Notes: a model not told the origin generated them from the letters alone. A DNA stretch of 64,000 nt from Lasiodiplodia sp. COLG20 (GCA_009801085.1 VNWV01000001.1:1736001-1800000); one strand, 5' to 3'; counted from the first letter of the stretch, positions 20,182 to 33,388 are shown. A program made the numbers and translations.

Positions 20182-23100
20182 CTCTCAGGTGAGGATGAGG
20201 GAGAAATTCAATTGTGAAGAGGGGGCTCAGAGCTCTCTTTTTTTGTCATTTGCAACCATGGAACAAGACGTCGAGTAATGTCCCTTGCCGTAGCCGGTTG
20301 CCAATCAATTCAAGTGCAAGTTTGGTCATCATGGGAAGGAGAGGGAGCAAGAGAGGTCGAACTTACAAGAAGATCTGAGACGAAGCTCAGGAAGACAAGG
20401 AATTGCGACCATCATGGGAGATCCCAGGGAGGCAGGAGTCCGAAGGCAGCAGCGGCAAGTTTCCAAGAGGGAGCCACTTGATCTAAGCCAAAAGGCAAAG
20501 AGAGTTAAGGACGAGGAACCAGCAGACTCGCGAGGATGATATGCGCGAGCCTGCGCACAGACCCGGCCATCACCCACGCCCGATCACCCGCCCCCAGGCA
20601 GCCATGCCGCCTTCGGCAGGCACGACGCGCCGGCACGACGCGCCGGCAGCGCTGACCAAGCTGGTCGCGATGGCCTGCTTGGTGTTGCAATGCCAAGCCA
20701 AGCGCCCGCGACGGCGCCCGCATCCGGTCAGACAGCCCACCCGTGAGGTTTTGCAGAAGTCGCGAGCGCAAAGTAGAGTAGCACCCCCGCTGTCCGCCCT
20801 GCAGCACACGCGAGGCTTCCAGGCGGCTTTCTACGAGCGTATGACTTGCACCAATGCTGTTTCCCGCATGATGGTCCGTCTGGATCGGCTAAGCCGCGCA
20901 GCTCCTAAGGCGACGTCGGCGAGGCCGCCGCTCTACATGCCTTGGCCATGGTGTTTTGCCAACCACGAGAGTTACCGCCACATCTTGCCGTGAAATATTG
21001 TCGTCTTCATCACATAATGCCACCGCCCAGCCATAGACTCGTTGCTAACCCGGCGCAACGATTCTCACTCCGTGCAATGACCGGCCAACTGCGCAATGTC
21101 ATCAATGCAAGCTACCTTGCCTGTCGTGAGATACTTTGCTTCGCATGCGCTCTCTTCACCGGTCAGCTCCTCCACTTTGCTCACAGTTTCGACGATTCTC
21201 AAGTCTGCCCGCTGAACCCCCCGCGACACAAGCACAAAACGCCAACTGTGATGGCCCAGCCTCCAGTGTCTATGAGACTGCTTTCTTCTAAAGGCAGTGC
21301 ACTCTCGACTGTAGGGAACTCTTCACAACATACTTCGTGATCCACACCCGCTATTAGCAGGCCCACTTGTGTGCAGTCTTGAGGCGAACGGTGTCTTCAA
21401 TTGTCACAACAATGAGCTCAGCTCTATCTGTCTCCGAGCCGCGCCACGGCTTTCTAATCCTTTGTTGGCGCAGCGAACAAAGACTCCTAGCCACACTCAA
21501 GCCGCCAACCCACACCCAGGAATCATAACCATTCCTCATTGCCCCAAGCAGTCATGCTCCCGCACAATGGAGGCGTCGTCAAGTCCTCAGTGTTTTCCAG
21601 CTGAATCGACATCTCGAGGCACCACCCCAGGGGATATGTGAGCCAGACTGACAGATATCGTGCACGGAGAGCATGACCACGCTTTGTCAACAACGCTATG
21701 CGGTAAGCATGGCACTGTTACAATTGCTGTCCTCCAGCCACCCTCTCGTGCTTGTAGTCTGCACCACGAACCCGCCTACTCCAAGAGCAGCCTGAGCCGG
21801 CAGAGTCTTCGCATCCGGCGTTTTAATACCAGTTGATGGGGCAGGAAATCTGGGCCCGAACGGTTCTAACAGCATCCCATGAGGAAGAGGCCTCGAAGGC
21901 GTAGCCATGGGCTGCATGCTGGTGGCAGCCTTTTCAGAGAAGTCAGGATGCGGCCGCTGGGCATGACTCTGCCGACAGCGGTCTGCCACAGCCGCTCGAG
22001 CGCCTCAGATGCTCGACACACTTCGTGAGAGCCCAACTCCAGCGAGGCGCAGGTCTTGCAGAGCGCCCTTCCTAAGGCTGAGACACGCACAAGCCGACAC
22101 CGCTGAAAGCCAACGCTTGGGTGAGTGAGCGCCCGCCTGCCTGCCCACACAGCACTGCTTCTGGCCGGAAGCTCGCAAGCCATCCACCCACCGGATCCAG
22201 GCCCCGATTCACGCACCCTCTGTCGCCGTCACCGTCGCCGCCGCAGCTTATCTTCCACGCATGGTGTTTCTCTGTTGCACACGCTTCTCAATAGTCAGTC
22301 TGCCAGCCGCGCGGCACAGCTGCGGCCACCATGTTCTTTAGGAAGCGCACCGTGCGGGTGCTGGTGCAAGCGAATCTTGATTGAGGGCCATTGACGGAAG
22401 CTTGCTCTGCGCTCAGGTGAGCAGCCTTTCTGGCATGCGCGTCATTCTCGCTCCGCACAGCATCGGCCAGCGCGCGCAGCACCGGACTGTAGCGCAAAGG
22501 CACCCAGATCATGCCTGCTCTGCTGGCTCATGCACCCGCTGTCTTTCCCGCATCGCGAGCACCGGTCGCACGGTCGGGCGACCTATTCCAGCGCGTCCGG
22601 CTGCCCATGTCTAGACTTCGGCTGGGAGCCGCTTTCCCATCCATGACGCGATGTTTTCCCCGACGCCTTTCCCTGAGATTGGCTATCAGTCTGTCGTTGC
22701 CTCGACTGCTTTCCTCCAAAGTGCAAGCGAGCAGCCACGACGTTCGGCGCAGCTGTCACTGCTCACCAGTACCCCCAAGTTGTGGCTTGTCCCCATGTTC
22801 TCTTCTGGTTTGCTCATCTGGTTTGATGTACTGCTTACTTCGTGAACCTGATTCCCTGCCTGGTCCCTTTCCTACACTGTTTCTGGTGTCCTGCTCCTTG
22901 TGTCTGGGGTCACTTCCAATTCCTCACCGCTGCCCGCCCGGGAACCTCATCTACGGGGCGGAATTGCCCGTATTCTCCGTTACTATCACCTTTCGTGTGG
23001 CCTGTTTGCTACATAGCCCCTTCTTCAGTGCGTCTAACTTTTCCACAGCCTCTCTTCCAGGGTACAGCGGGCAAGCATTCAGCCACCCAGCGCAACCAAG

Positions 23101-25452
23101 AGATAGATACCATGCTGTAGCAAATTCATCCCTCTGCTCCACGTCCTCAGGTTCATGTCAGATCCGCTGTGACAGGACAGTCGATGCCAAGGTGCCTTAC
23201 CCCATCAACTCAGGCCAGCCACAGATCTCTTCGTGCACTCGGTCGCGCTCACACTACTTCCACTGTCCTTCTTGCTGTGGCCCTTTGATCCTCCCTGGTT
23301 CTTTCCACCACGACCTCGTCGGCGTTAGCAGCTACTCTGAAGTCCTCCTTCCCCACCACTGTTTAGCCTTGCGAGACCCCTTCCGCATGAACCCCCAGAT
23401 ACCGAGCTGCCCGTCACCGTCGGGAAAGGCAGTGTTGGAGCTTCAATGTGGGGGCTGTAGAGACGAAGCTGCTGTCCCCTGTCATGAAGATGTGGTTTTA
23501 GAAAAACTCCAGTGGCGGATGAGCGGTCTGCCCACCATCAAATTATCTCCGACCGATGAGGAGGAACATCGGCTGGCATTCTGATAGGAGCAGGTACGGA
23601 AAGAACCTGGGAAGCTCGGGACAGAGGCAACAGCTCTCGTGTGCTGGGTTGCTCTTCCGGGTTTATATCAGTTCGTCTCGGGCTGTGGATGCTTTACGGT
23701 GTTGGCAGGAACGATCGTCAAGGGGGGTATTTAGTGCTTTCTCTTGGGTAGCTCAATAGAAGACCCGCTCACCTCCTTAGCTTTCGTGCACCAGTCCAGC
23801 CGCACAACGGCATTTCCAGCCGCTTGACATCGCGAATACCTCTTGCCTATCCCAGGGTCACAGAATGGTGTTGAAGTTGTAATTCATTCTGCCATCTAAC
23901 ACAGCGTATGATCGACTTCGGTGTCCGGATCAAGATGCTTGCTATCTCAACCTCTTTGTCCGCTCCACCTCTCTGCCATACTAGAGTCCTCAAATGCCTT
24001 TCCTGTCATTTCCCCATATCAACTCCCAGCAAGTCCTTCAACGATACAAGCAGACCCTTTCACTCCACAAGAACATGCCAGCTACCGTTTCCCAATCCCA
24101 GAACTAGCGACGCCTCTCCTCCCAGCCCATCCACCAGTATCCTTTCTGTCTCTGTCGAAGGTCGTTCGTCGGTCGGTTCGTCTCGGCTCGCTCGATCTCG
24201 TACGTGTCCGGGTGTCAGCGACCACCCATCAAAGCCGGCAAAGCAGAGGGAATAGGGAAGACTTACCGCTCTCGCCACCGCTCCAGACGACCCTCAGCTC
24301 CTCTCTCTTCTTCTCCTCCTCCTCCTCAACGAACCTCCTCTTGAGCAACACACCAAACGCGAAAGCAAAAACAAAAAAGCAAACAACACAAGGAAAAAAC
24401 AACAAAGGAAACCCCCACTCTCCCTCCCCAATCCCCCCCCTCTCAAGGCCTAATTACCGTCCCTGACGGCGGCCTCATCGCCCTCTTTAAGGGCTCCCCC
24501 TTAATCCCCTCCCCTCCCTTCCCCTCCGCTCCCCTTCTCCCTTTTGCCTTTCCTTTTCCCCCTTCATTCCCTCAGACGGCGCCATGATGCACGGCATTCC
24601 ATGGTCTTACCCGTCCGCGCCGGGGAGACGAGTACTTCGAGGTCGCCCAGCCTTTTGCCTTTTGCCTTTTCGCCTTTGTTTTTTTTTTTTTTTTTGTTTT
24701 TTTTTTTTTTTAAAACGTTTCTCCCCCCCAACTTCATCTAGTCGTCCTGCGTCTCTTTTCAGAGGCTTCCTCGTCTTTCTTGAACCTTTGAATCAACCCG
24801 TCCTGTTGGGCAATACGTCCAAGGGATTGTCGGTCACACAGACGTCTGTCAACACGAGGTGTCGTCACCGACACTGGCCCATATCAGAGGCTCGCTTGGG
24901 AGAGGGCTGGAACGCGGTCTCTTCCGCTCCGAGATGGGTGGCGGATACGCTGGCACGTTTGTGAGAAGCGCCGAGCGGTTCGCCAGCGGACTCTCAGGCG
25001 GATCTAGCGTCACGAAGCCTTTGTTTTCCCGCGCACCGCTCCCCCTTTCTTCTCTCTCATTTGCTGCTTGCTGCAGTCCACGACAGTCATGACCGAGTCC
25101 TCCATTCGCCATGTACCAATTGAGCTTAGTGTCGAATTTTTTTGCTCACTTATCTTCGACTTCACGACCACTTGCTGGATTTAATTCAGCCAGACTGCGC
25201 TTGGTCAGCCTGGACCCGCTTGCCGCAGCTTTTGTCTGCCACATCGTGCTGCCATGCATTCTTCTCTACACTAGTGCCGTCTCAAGGGACGTCCGTATAA
25301 CCCCCTTCGAAGCCGCCGTCGAGACTTGCCCCAGCGGACCTGCGGAAGCCTCTATCCGCCCGATTAACCCTCCCTGCCGGTGCTTCGCGCTCCTTTAGCT
25401 CGTCCTCACGCCAGACCCCCTTGCATCTATCCCCAGCTAGGAGAAAGCCACC
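20182..25452. other. Long gene-poor stretch
   Basis: About 5.3 kb without a gene I can support. It may hold the 5' part of the tentative minus-strand gene. A minus-strand segment at about 24480-24263 reads as a hydrophobic run, then KRR, then EEEEEKK before a good donor G|GTAAGT, and could be an exon. A plus-strand open frame at 22511-23584 is Cys/Ser/Leu/Pro-rich, as expected from pyrimidine-rich noncoding DNA. The end of the stretch is the promoter and leader of the SET-domain gene. Confidence 0.4.
24679..24711 (+). repeat. Interrupted poly-T tract, T17-G-T15
   Basis: Two long T runs separated by one G, inside a pyrimidine-rich segment about 0.75 kb upstream of the SET-domain gene. It may exclude nucleosomes (inference). 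Confidence 0.85.
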
Positions 25453-26777
25453 ATGAATGGAGTCGAGGGCATTCCTCACGGCGCACCCGTTTCCCCTGTG
25501 TTCGCTGTGCAGGAGACGCCTTCTGCTGGCCGGGCCGTATTTGCAACCTCGGACATCGCAAAGGGCACTCCATTGTGGGTAGCAGACACCCCAAGCGCCA
25601 ATGTCATCTTGCGTGAGTATCGCAGAGAACTGTGTGCCCAGTGCTTCACGTATAACCGCGGCCGCGAATGGAAGATTCGTGATAATTCTGTAGGCTTTGT
25701 ATTCTGCTCCATCTCTTGCCAGCAGGAATGGACCGACACATTAGGCCAAGAGGGTGTTCAAGCCTGGAAAGAGGTGGAAAAGCTCAACAAGGGTTGCTCA
25801 AGGGAAAGGGAAATGGTCGATGCCAGTAAGTACTGCTCTTCGATTATACTCATTTCCTTTTCCCGCTTAGCCCGGTCCTACCTTTCCCTTTGGAGTTCGC
25901 TCGAGACCGCTTGACTCAAGCTCTCTTGTAGTCTTCACGTAGAGGACGCTTCTTTCGTCCACTCGTCGAGTGCAGCAAATGTTTCACCTTCAGATTTTTT
26001 TTTTCCTCTGGCACTTGAGCAGTGCTTTCTCTTTCTATGTTTGTCCTGTAGTTTTTCATCGCCTGCAAGTGGAAATTCATTCAAGCGAATTGCTTACGTA
26101 GAACAGTTTCATCGATCCCTACTGAGGACGACATAAAACTTGCTTGGAATGTTGCATCCGCGATGACACCCCTTATTCTCGCCGCACGATCGAATACACC
26201 ACGACCAAACAAGCCGGCGAGGCGAGCATTAGCCTTCGCTCTACAAGCCCCAGTCGTCCCGGACGTCCTCTCCATGCTGCTCTCCGGCATTTTGGCACGA
26301 TCACGTGACCCCGATGCGTGGGCTTCGATCCTCGCGCTCTGGCCAAACAACCGGCCGTACAAGTCAGCAGATGACCTCAAAGAGCACGTCAGCTCCTTTC
26401 TCCAGCTAGTCGCGGTCCTGCCGCCGACTCTACTCCCATTCGCGACGGCAGAAACCTGCCACATGCTCGCCACACGTGACAGCATGAACAGCTTCGGCAT
26501 CCGATCATTGGACGACGATGGTGCTGAGTTCTTTGGGTACGGTGTCTGGACCAGCGCTAGCTACTTTAACCATAGCTGCTCGCCGAACGTGGAGAAGAAG
26601 AGGGTGGGGCTGGCTTGGCACTTCACAGCGGGTAGGGACATCTGCAAAGGCGAGGAGCTGTGCATCACTTATTTGAGTGGGGAAGAAAGAGCGCTGAACA
26701 CGGATGCTCGGAGGAGGCTACTGATGAATTCATGGGGGTTCAAGTGCGTTTGCGACAAGTGCACTGCTGGCCTTTGA
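25453..26777 (+). CDS. SET-domain protein with MYND-like Cys motif
   Basis: Two exons, 25453-25825 and 26107-26777, with a 281-bp intron (GCCA|GTAAGT, GAACAG|TTTC); 347 aa. An N-terminal SET half (TPSAGRAVFATSDIAKG) is followed by a Cys pair C61/C64 and C85/C89, as in the zinc insert of SMYD/Set5-type enzymes. The second half has the SET catalytic motif NHSCSPN (279-285), then GRDICKGEELCITYL, and a post-SET C338-x-C340-x2-C343. This is the architecture of protein-lysine N-methyltransferases of the SMYD/Set5 group, which use S-adenosylmethionine; the substrate cannot be told from sequence. It is on the short side for the group. The start is the first ATG, in a good context (GCCACCATGA). Confidence 0.85.
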
Positions 26778-27234
26778 CTTAGGTGGGAAGAATGACCGAT
26801 GGGGGACCATCATTGCCAACGTCCATGTTGCGGGGTATTAGAGCTAATCCTTCGAACTAGAGCTAAATCCAGAGTCTGCTGTCTACCGCAGGTCCGCGTT
26901 CAGCTGCGATCCGCGCCATGAAAAATATGAGGAATCATCAAAACAAGTGCCAACAACCCACCAACCGCAGCGTGGACGGATTGTTGGAGACCCTGTGCTT
27001 GTGGCACGATCACACCCGTGAGCGTTTGTGTGTCTCGATGAGCGTCGATCATATCTTACTTCCAGCGAGGAATGCGGTTGAGCGAATCAACGACTCCTAC
27101 CGTGGGCGGATGGCTGCGGCTTCCCGCAAACGATGATGCACCTTGACGTCGGAGGTGCGGTGCACAACGGCGGCCCCTATGCTTTGAGGTAGGTGATAGA
27201 GCGGGGAAGCTCTTCGAGACGGCACTTCTACGTC
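26778..27234. other. Intergenic, no gene seen
   Basis: 3' flank of the SET-domain gene and promoter of the following small gene. Nothing recognised. Confidence 0.5.
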
Positions 27235-27896
27235 ATGGTGTTTTCACACGACACGAGGCACTGCAGCGCAGCGCGGTAAGCAGTTCCTGATAAAGAGGCA
27301 GCTTGGCTCATGGGCGTGTGGTGCGTCAGGTTGACATTTGCATTCTCACATCCACTAGGGACGACCATTCCTCAACAAATCCGAACATGTCTATGTAGGC
27401 CGCTGCTGCTTCCGTCTTCGGCATGCACTGACGACCCAGGAGTGGCAGGGACGACACCATTGCCGGAGCCAAGATTGAGCCGCTGGAATCTCCGACCAAG
27501 TCCAACGTCGCGCACGAACTGACGGACCGTGGTGCGGTGGGCACAAACCATAGCATCGACCGGGCGCGCATCGATCCCTTGGGCGGCCACGGTAAGCAGC
27601 TCTGCATTTGAGGGGCGGTTTGCTGGTAGCTTCGAGCGAGAGCAGGGCACCAGCCACTCGTCAGATGCGGCGGCAAGGAGGCTGACAGGCGTACCAAAGG
27701 TCAATACCAGCACCCAGCTCCTCACGCCAACAGCCAGGGCGTCGTGGGTCGTGACGACGTCTTGGCGGGTGCCAAGGTCGCGCCGCTGGAGGGCAAGCAC
27801 GGCGAGACGATTGCGAAGACCGCTGGGCTGGACGACGAAGCCGTCGATGCGGCGAGGATCGCCCCTCTGGGCGAGGTGCGCGAGCAGATGCAATAA
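27235..27896 (+). CDS. Small internally duplicated protein, four exons, function unknown
   Basis: Assembled by hand from splice signals: exons 27235-27275, 27359-27394, 27440-27591 and 27718-27896; 408 nt, 135 aa. All junctions keep the frame. Introns have GTAAGC, GTAGGC and GTAAGC donors, CTGAC or TTGAC branch points, and TAG/CAG acceptors; the second is only 45 bp. The protein has two related modules of about 50 residues: SGRDDTIAGAKIEPLE...DRARIDPLGG and VGRDDVLAGAKVAPLE...DAARIAPLGE. It is hydrophilic, without signal peptide or membrane segment, and looks largely disordered or helical. I do not recognise the family. Longer frames on the opposite strand (27372-27923) and in another plus frame overlap it, but lack the repeat logic and splice support. 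Confidence 0.6.
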
Positions 27897-29459
27897 GTAA
27901 CGCGGCAGCCAAGGCGCCAGCAATAAGGTTATGAGATACGACGGAACGGATGTGATGCTGATCGGTTAAAAATAGGAGCTTGTGAGAGTAGTCCTTTTTC
28001 TCAGCAATAATAACGAAAATTCTTGCCTGTAAGCTTTAGTCAAGCATTTGCTGGAATCCCGGGTCACAGCCACGCCGGTGGAGCCAGGGCGCTGTAGCGT
28101 GTTTATTGTCTGGCAACGAGTAGAGAGCTGTCGTCAGCAGCTGTTTCAGCAGGCTGGCAGCAGAGGTTGCGCATAGGGAGCTCAGGCCCAGGGATGCGAA
28201 ACGAGATGATCGTCATTTCCACGCTGCGGCAAACCTGCCGCGCACACATGACGATTTGCGTCTTCCATCGCGGCTGCAGGCGATCGTGACAGGTTGGCGT
28301 TGGGCTGGTGGCGGGGCGGGCTGGATGATTCGGGCCTAGCACAGCCAAGGTCGGAGGCTCAACAGGCTCGACGCTGCCGTTGCATGACAGGCCGCGTGGG
28401 CCGCGAGGCTCGCGGGAGGCGCGTCGCCCCATTGCGGCACACGCGAAGGAAGCGCGGACGGCGCGCGGGCTGGGGAGGAGCATGAGCAGGAGCAGCAGCA
28501 GCGCCAGGAGCCACCGGCCCTCTGCCTGGAAGAGGAGGTTGAAATTGGCCACGGCGTGGGGTGTGGCAAGGGCAGAGGGCGCTATTTTGGGAGGCCTGGC
28601 AGGCCGGCACGGGGTGGGCCGGCAGGCCTTGCGATGCGCGGCTTCCAGCAAGGCGCCGCCGCCAAGTTGGCCGGACGCGACAGTCGAGATTGCAGTGCCG
28701 GCTGGCCGTGCAAGATAGACAGCGAGGAGAGGCCTGGGGCAGCGCGGCCGGTGCGCACGCAATCCGGCGCATCCCCAAGAGGCAGCGGCGCAGGGCCACA
28801 GCCGTGCTCGCAGCGTGCGCCGGACGCGGGCGGGCGCGCAATTGGCTCGCCCAAAGCGGCGGGCAGGCCTGCGCGGCCCAGATAACAGCCGACGATCTCT
28901 CCTTTTCGCTGCTGCGCTGCTGCCCTCCGTCCAGCTCGACCGCCGTGCTCTCGCTGCTCATCGTCTCTGCGGCAATTAATCGTCAGCCTGCCAATGCGGA
29001 GCGCCTGAGCGGACGCCGCCACCGCCGTCCAATCGTCATTCGTTTTGCGCGCGCTTGATCCCTTCCCTACGCACTGCAACCGCGTGCGGCCCCGGCGCCC
29101 TAGCACCGCACCCCCGAAAGCTTCCACGCACCACACTCCTCCGTCACCCTCCTCGACCGTCTGCCGCCCCCGACAGCAGATTGCCATTACGACGCCGCCG
29201 CCCAACCCAGCCCGCGCGCCCCCTCCTCCGTTTCACGCCGTCCGCTCACCAAGCGACTGCCGCCTGCGGATCTAGTCGCCCGCAAGGCCCACCGATCACC
29301 TCTCACCGTCTCGCGTTTCAGCCTTCAAGATTCGGGTACGCCGCGCCGCGCGCATCGCTCCGTCATCCTCCACCCAAAGCCCGCTGACTCCCGCTTTTCT
29401 AGTTCCGCAAGAACTCGGTGCGAGGGGAAGCTGGCGAGCCTCATGCTCAACCCGGAGCC
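27897..29459. other. Intergenic, very GC-rich upstream half of the DUF3405 gene
   Basis: From about 28.1 to 29.3 kb the DNA is strongly GC-rich with many GGCAGGCC-like palindromic bits, so all frames stay open by chance. No motif-bearing protein is found. It most likely holds the promoter and 5' leader of the gene at 29460. Confidence 0.5.
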
Positions 29460-31677
29460 ATGAAATCGCCTCTGTCCTCTCGCTTCCAGAACATGAACCC
29501 CATGAAGCTGCTACCGCTCAAGACGAGCTTCTCCTACGAGCAGCTGCCTGGCTACGACAATGGCACGCCGCTCAAGAAGTATCGCTGGCGCTCGCCCAGC
29601 CCGGGCGGCGACCGCTTCACCTTGCCCAAGCTGAGCTTCTCGCGGGCCATCCTGTTCGCCATCACCGCCGTCTTTTGCATCGGCCTGCTCGCAACCGGCG
29701 GCTACAGGCGGCATCAGCGCATGATACACCAGCAACCACCCCCACGCGAGCTCTTCGCCTGGGAGCATTTCCCAAGGTGCGACTCCTGCCGCCCCGTTTC
29801 CCTCTCGAATCCCTCTGCTGACGCTCGACAGATTAAATGGCTACTACAACGGCCTGCGCACCCTCGTCTCTTACAAGGACTACGTCCCCGAGCAGGCCTA
29901 CGTGAGAGCCGAATCCGAGGCTCCTCTGGACACCTTTGCGTCCACCACGCAGAAAGCCAAGGCCCACACCGGTCCCGAACCATCGCCCTCTGCCCGGCCC
30001 TTCCCTTTCAACCCTTACCCTGAGTGGACGTCTCCCGAATACCTGAAGGAGTATCACCCCGTGGAAGAGTGCTACCTGGACGAGGGCTTGAAGACCCAGA
30101 CTCCCGACATCTACGCGTACCCTGGCATCCCCCAGAATACGACCAAGCCATTCTTCGGCTCCTACGAGCAGCTTGGCATCTCTCGGGATATGTGCTACGA
30201 GCGTTTTGGTCGCCTGAGCCCCTACGGTTATGGCTACCCCCACGAAGAAGGTGGCGTTGGCCTAGCCGATAACTCGGAGAACGTTGGCGCCGAGAGAGTC
30301 TGGGACATGCTCAACCAGAAGAAGGTGGATTGGAGAAACGTTGACTGGGGCCGTGCCCAGAGTGCCTGCTACGAGAAGAACCGAGTTCGATTTGAGAAGG
30401 ACGCCACAACCAAGGATGGCCAAAAGCCTGCTCCTGGAAAGAAGCTTAGGCAACGCACTGCCTATGTCCTGCGCACCTGGACCGGTTACCAGTATTCGGA
30501 ATGGCAGCTGCTCAGCTTGCGGGCCATGATCAACGAGCTGTCTCTGAAATCGGGTGGTGAGTACGACGTTCATCTGCTCGTCCACGTCAAGGATGATAGC
30601 ATTCCTATCTGGGCTTCCGATGCTATCTACCAGCGCACGCTTGAGGAGAACGTGCCAAAGGAGTTCTGGGGCATTGCTACTCTCTGGTCAGAGCAGCAAA
30701 TGCGTACATACTACCCCGAGCCCTTCACCGACAACCTCGAGAACGACTCAGGTCTTCCTGTCCACAGCGTTTACCGTGGTGCCCACTTCGCTCTTCAGTG
30801 GTTCGCCCAGCAGCATCCCGAGTATGACTTTTTCTGGAACTGGGAAATGGATTTGCGATACACCGGCCACTACTACGAGTTTCATGAGAAGCTTGGCCAG
30901 TGGGGAAAGCGCCAGCCGCGGAAGGGCGCCTGGGAGCGCAGTTCCAAGTTCTACATGCCCGACGTCCACGGCACTTGGCAGAACTTTACTGAGATGGTTG
31001 AGGCGGAGATCGCCGCTTCTGACACGCCTCCGGTCTGGGGACCCCCGAACTACGAGGCCAAGGAAAAGATCCCTTCGCCCCCGGGCACCACGCCTCCCAC
31101 TTCCTATGAGCAGGATAACTACCAATGGGGTGTGGGCGAGGACGCTGACCTTATCACCTTTAACCCCTTCTTTGACCCTGAGAAGACCAACTGGGTGTTC
31201 CGCCATGACATCACTGGATACGATCTTTCGCTTCCTCCGCCTCCCCGTCGCGTAGCCATCATTACCGTTGCGCGTCTTTCCAAGCGACTCCTCAACCTCA
31301 TGCATGAAGAGACTTTCCGCCTTCGTCACACCATGTTCCCGGAGATGTGGCCGCCGACTGTTGCGTATCACCATGGTCTGAAGTCCGTCTACGCCCCGCA
31401 CCCTGTTTTCTTCGACCGCAACTGGGATCTCGATTACATGAACCAGATTTTCAACTACCCGAAGAAGGAGATTGACAGCCCCTTTGGCTGGGGTGAGCAC
31501 AACCTCCTCGGCAGTTCTTTCTACTACAACTCTGGTTTCTCCGGCGCTCTCTGGAGACGGTGGCTAGGCGCCTCCGAGAACGAAGAGGGTGGACGCTACG
31601 AAGAGGAGAACGGCAGCGGCCGCATGTGCTTGGGGGGCATCCTGTTCCACCCCATCAAGTTCGAGAGAGGAGAATAA
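29460..31677 (+). CDS. DUF3405 family type II membrane protein
   Basis: Two exons, 29460-29776 and 29832-31677, with a 55-bp intron (CCCAAG|GTGCGA, GACAG|ATT); 720 aa. A short basic cytosolic tail is followed by one membrane anchor (residues about 61-80, FSRAILFAITAVFCIGLLAT) and a large lumenal domain, the layout of a Golgi or ER type II glycosyltransferase-like protein. The conserved region has RTAYVLRTWTGYQYSEWQ, DVHLLVHVKDD, YDFFWNWEMDLRYTGHYYEF, DLITFNPFFDP and a C-terminal SSFYYNSGFSGALW, matching the fungal DUF3405 family. NWEMDLRYTG contains an acidic cluster that could bind metal and sugar nucleotide (inference). No enzymatic activity is established from sequence. The start is the ATG that gives MKSPL; the upstream in-frame part has no ATG. 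Confidence 0.88.
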
Positions 31678-33388
31678 GACACCCCAAACCGTCTTTCATG
31701 CTCCTTGTCCTCTCGACTTTTCAACGAACCTTTATAGACCATGTGCCGCACTGCTTCGAAGTTTGAGCGACTCGAATCCTCAGTCGATTAGGTTTTCTTC
31801 CTTTTACAACCGCACCATCGGGCCGGAGTTGGACGGCGTCTCCTTGGTTTCGAAGTTCCAAATATTACGCCAACATTGGCTGAGAGGGGGAACGGGTCTT
31901 GGCAAACACCTGCTTGCATTTTGCGACATCCGCACACTCAAAGGTTGGCTAGGAAACGCGCTTGTATTTCGGATCCAATGCAGAGATAAGGGAACAAGGC
32001 CTCATTTCTTCTTCCGCTTCTCGATTCCCCATTTATATTTTTCCGCCTTTTCTAGCTCGGCTCTCGGATGGAGGTCACAGTTTGTTTTTCTAATTGACTG
32101 ACCCTCGCCTTCCTTCAACGCATGGGAGTCAAACATCTTGGGTTTTTTTCTCTTTTCCTTTCTTTCTTCTGCGTTTGGCTCAGTCTCTCCTTATAGAGTG
32201 TTTCTCGACATACCCGCTTGCTTACCGTTAGAGTTGGAAATTCCTCTTCTCTCTTCCGCTCAAAATGGACGGGCACGGGATAGCGGCGACTAAACGGGTC
32301 ATTCCTTTCCGTTATTCAGACATCTAGATGTATTGGATGCGAAGACAGCGGCAACACTCGAGCATTTTTGAGCTGGCTGGGCCGCTGCTGTGTGATGAGT
32401 TGGGAACTGACTGGGGTAGGGTTTTGTGGAGGCGGATGTAATGAAGAAAACGACTGGGAAGGAAAGAGCGGGAGACCACTCAATGGATGAAGGAAATACA
32501 GAAAGGGTTCTCTTTTTCTACTATTACCACCGACGAATACCTCGTAGTGCAATTACCAAAATTGGGTGGTATGTATACAGTAACTACACTGTTCTCAAAA
32601 GACCTGGAATCTGGATGGAGGGGTTTATTTTAACCAACCTTCCCTGTACATACACAGTGTTCGAATTTTTTTGTACTCTGGCTGTCTTTTCCCCATGCGA
32701 GCATGTTTCGTGGCATCACTCGGTCGACTGCGGTGGAGTCTTGGTCTGTTTAGTCGGACTAAACGCTTGCTGAACTTGCGGACCCGACAAAGACACTGGG
32801 ATGGCGAGCTGCATAATAGATCCATAAAGATCAACGGCAGACAGAAATCGTAAGAAGCTTTAGCGTGAGCGTTACGACGCTGATACACCAAATGTGAGAT
32901 TCTACAGCGCCTGCGGCAGCGCATGCATGTGACACCATCAGGGGACAAATTCGATGCTCATGGAGTTTAGAGCTACACTACGACCTCGGAATATCTAGAC
33001 CCGTGCTTCCTAACGAACAGGCATTTTTATGTACTGTTAAGTATTCTGGTCAGGTGTTGTTTCGCTTGCATCACAGCGCGAAAAGAGATCTTGGGAGTTA
33101 CCAGCGGTGCGTTTCGCCGAATTCCCGCTTGTTGGAGAATAGAGCACGCTCAGGGGCTTCTTCCCGTCCTAACATGATAGGGGTGGGGCAGAAGCGACTG
33201 CTGGTGGTAGCTCTACTGATGCAGGGCCACAGCCAGCGATTCTTGCCCTGTACCGCGCGATGTCTTGGGCGCAAAGTGTTGACAGACATAGTCGTGGCGG
33301 CAACTAAGCGAGTGCTGTTCTGAGTTTGCAAAAGAGTTGTGGGCGCCCCCGGAACCTTCCTTCTGTTGCTATCGGATTCAGTTATATT
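31678..33388. other. Intergenic, no gene seen
   Basis: 3' flank of the DUF3405 gene and 3' flank of the convergent Tim17-family gene. Some T-rich stretches near 32.1-32.2 kb. Nothing recognised. Confidence 0.5.

Noticed and set aside
22511..23584. 357-codon plus-strand open frame from an ATG
   Set aside because: High Cys, Ser, Leu and Pro with no motif, no homology recognised and a pyrimidine-rich strand that rarely contains stop codons. Probably noncoding; a transcript with translation evidence would change this.
27372..27923. 183-codon minus-strand frame
   Set aside because: It is the antisense of the four-exon gene at 27235-27896, whose splice sites and internal repeat give a better explanation.
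28103..29205. Several 100-220-codon frames on both strands
   Set aside because: Strongly GC-rich DNA keeps all frames open; none shows a domain or a consistent composition.
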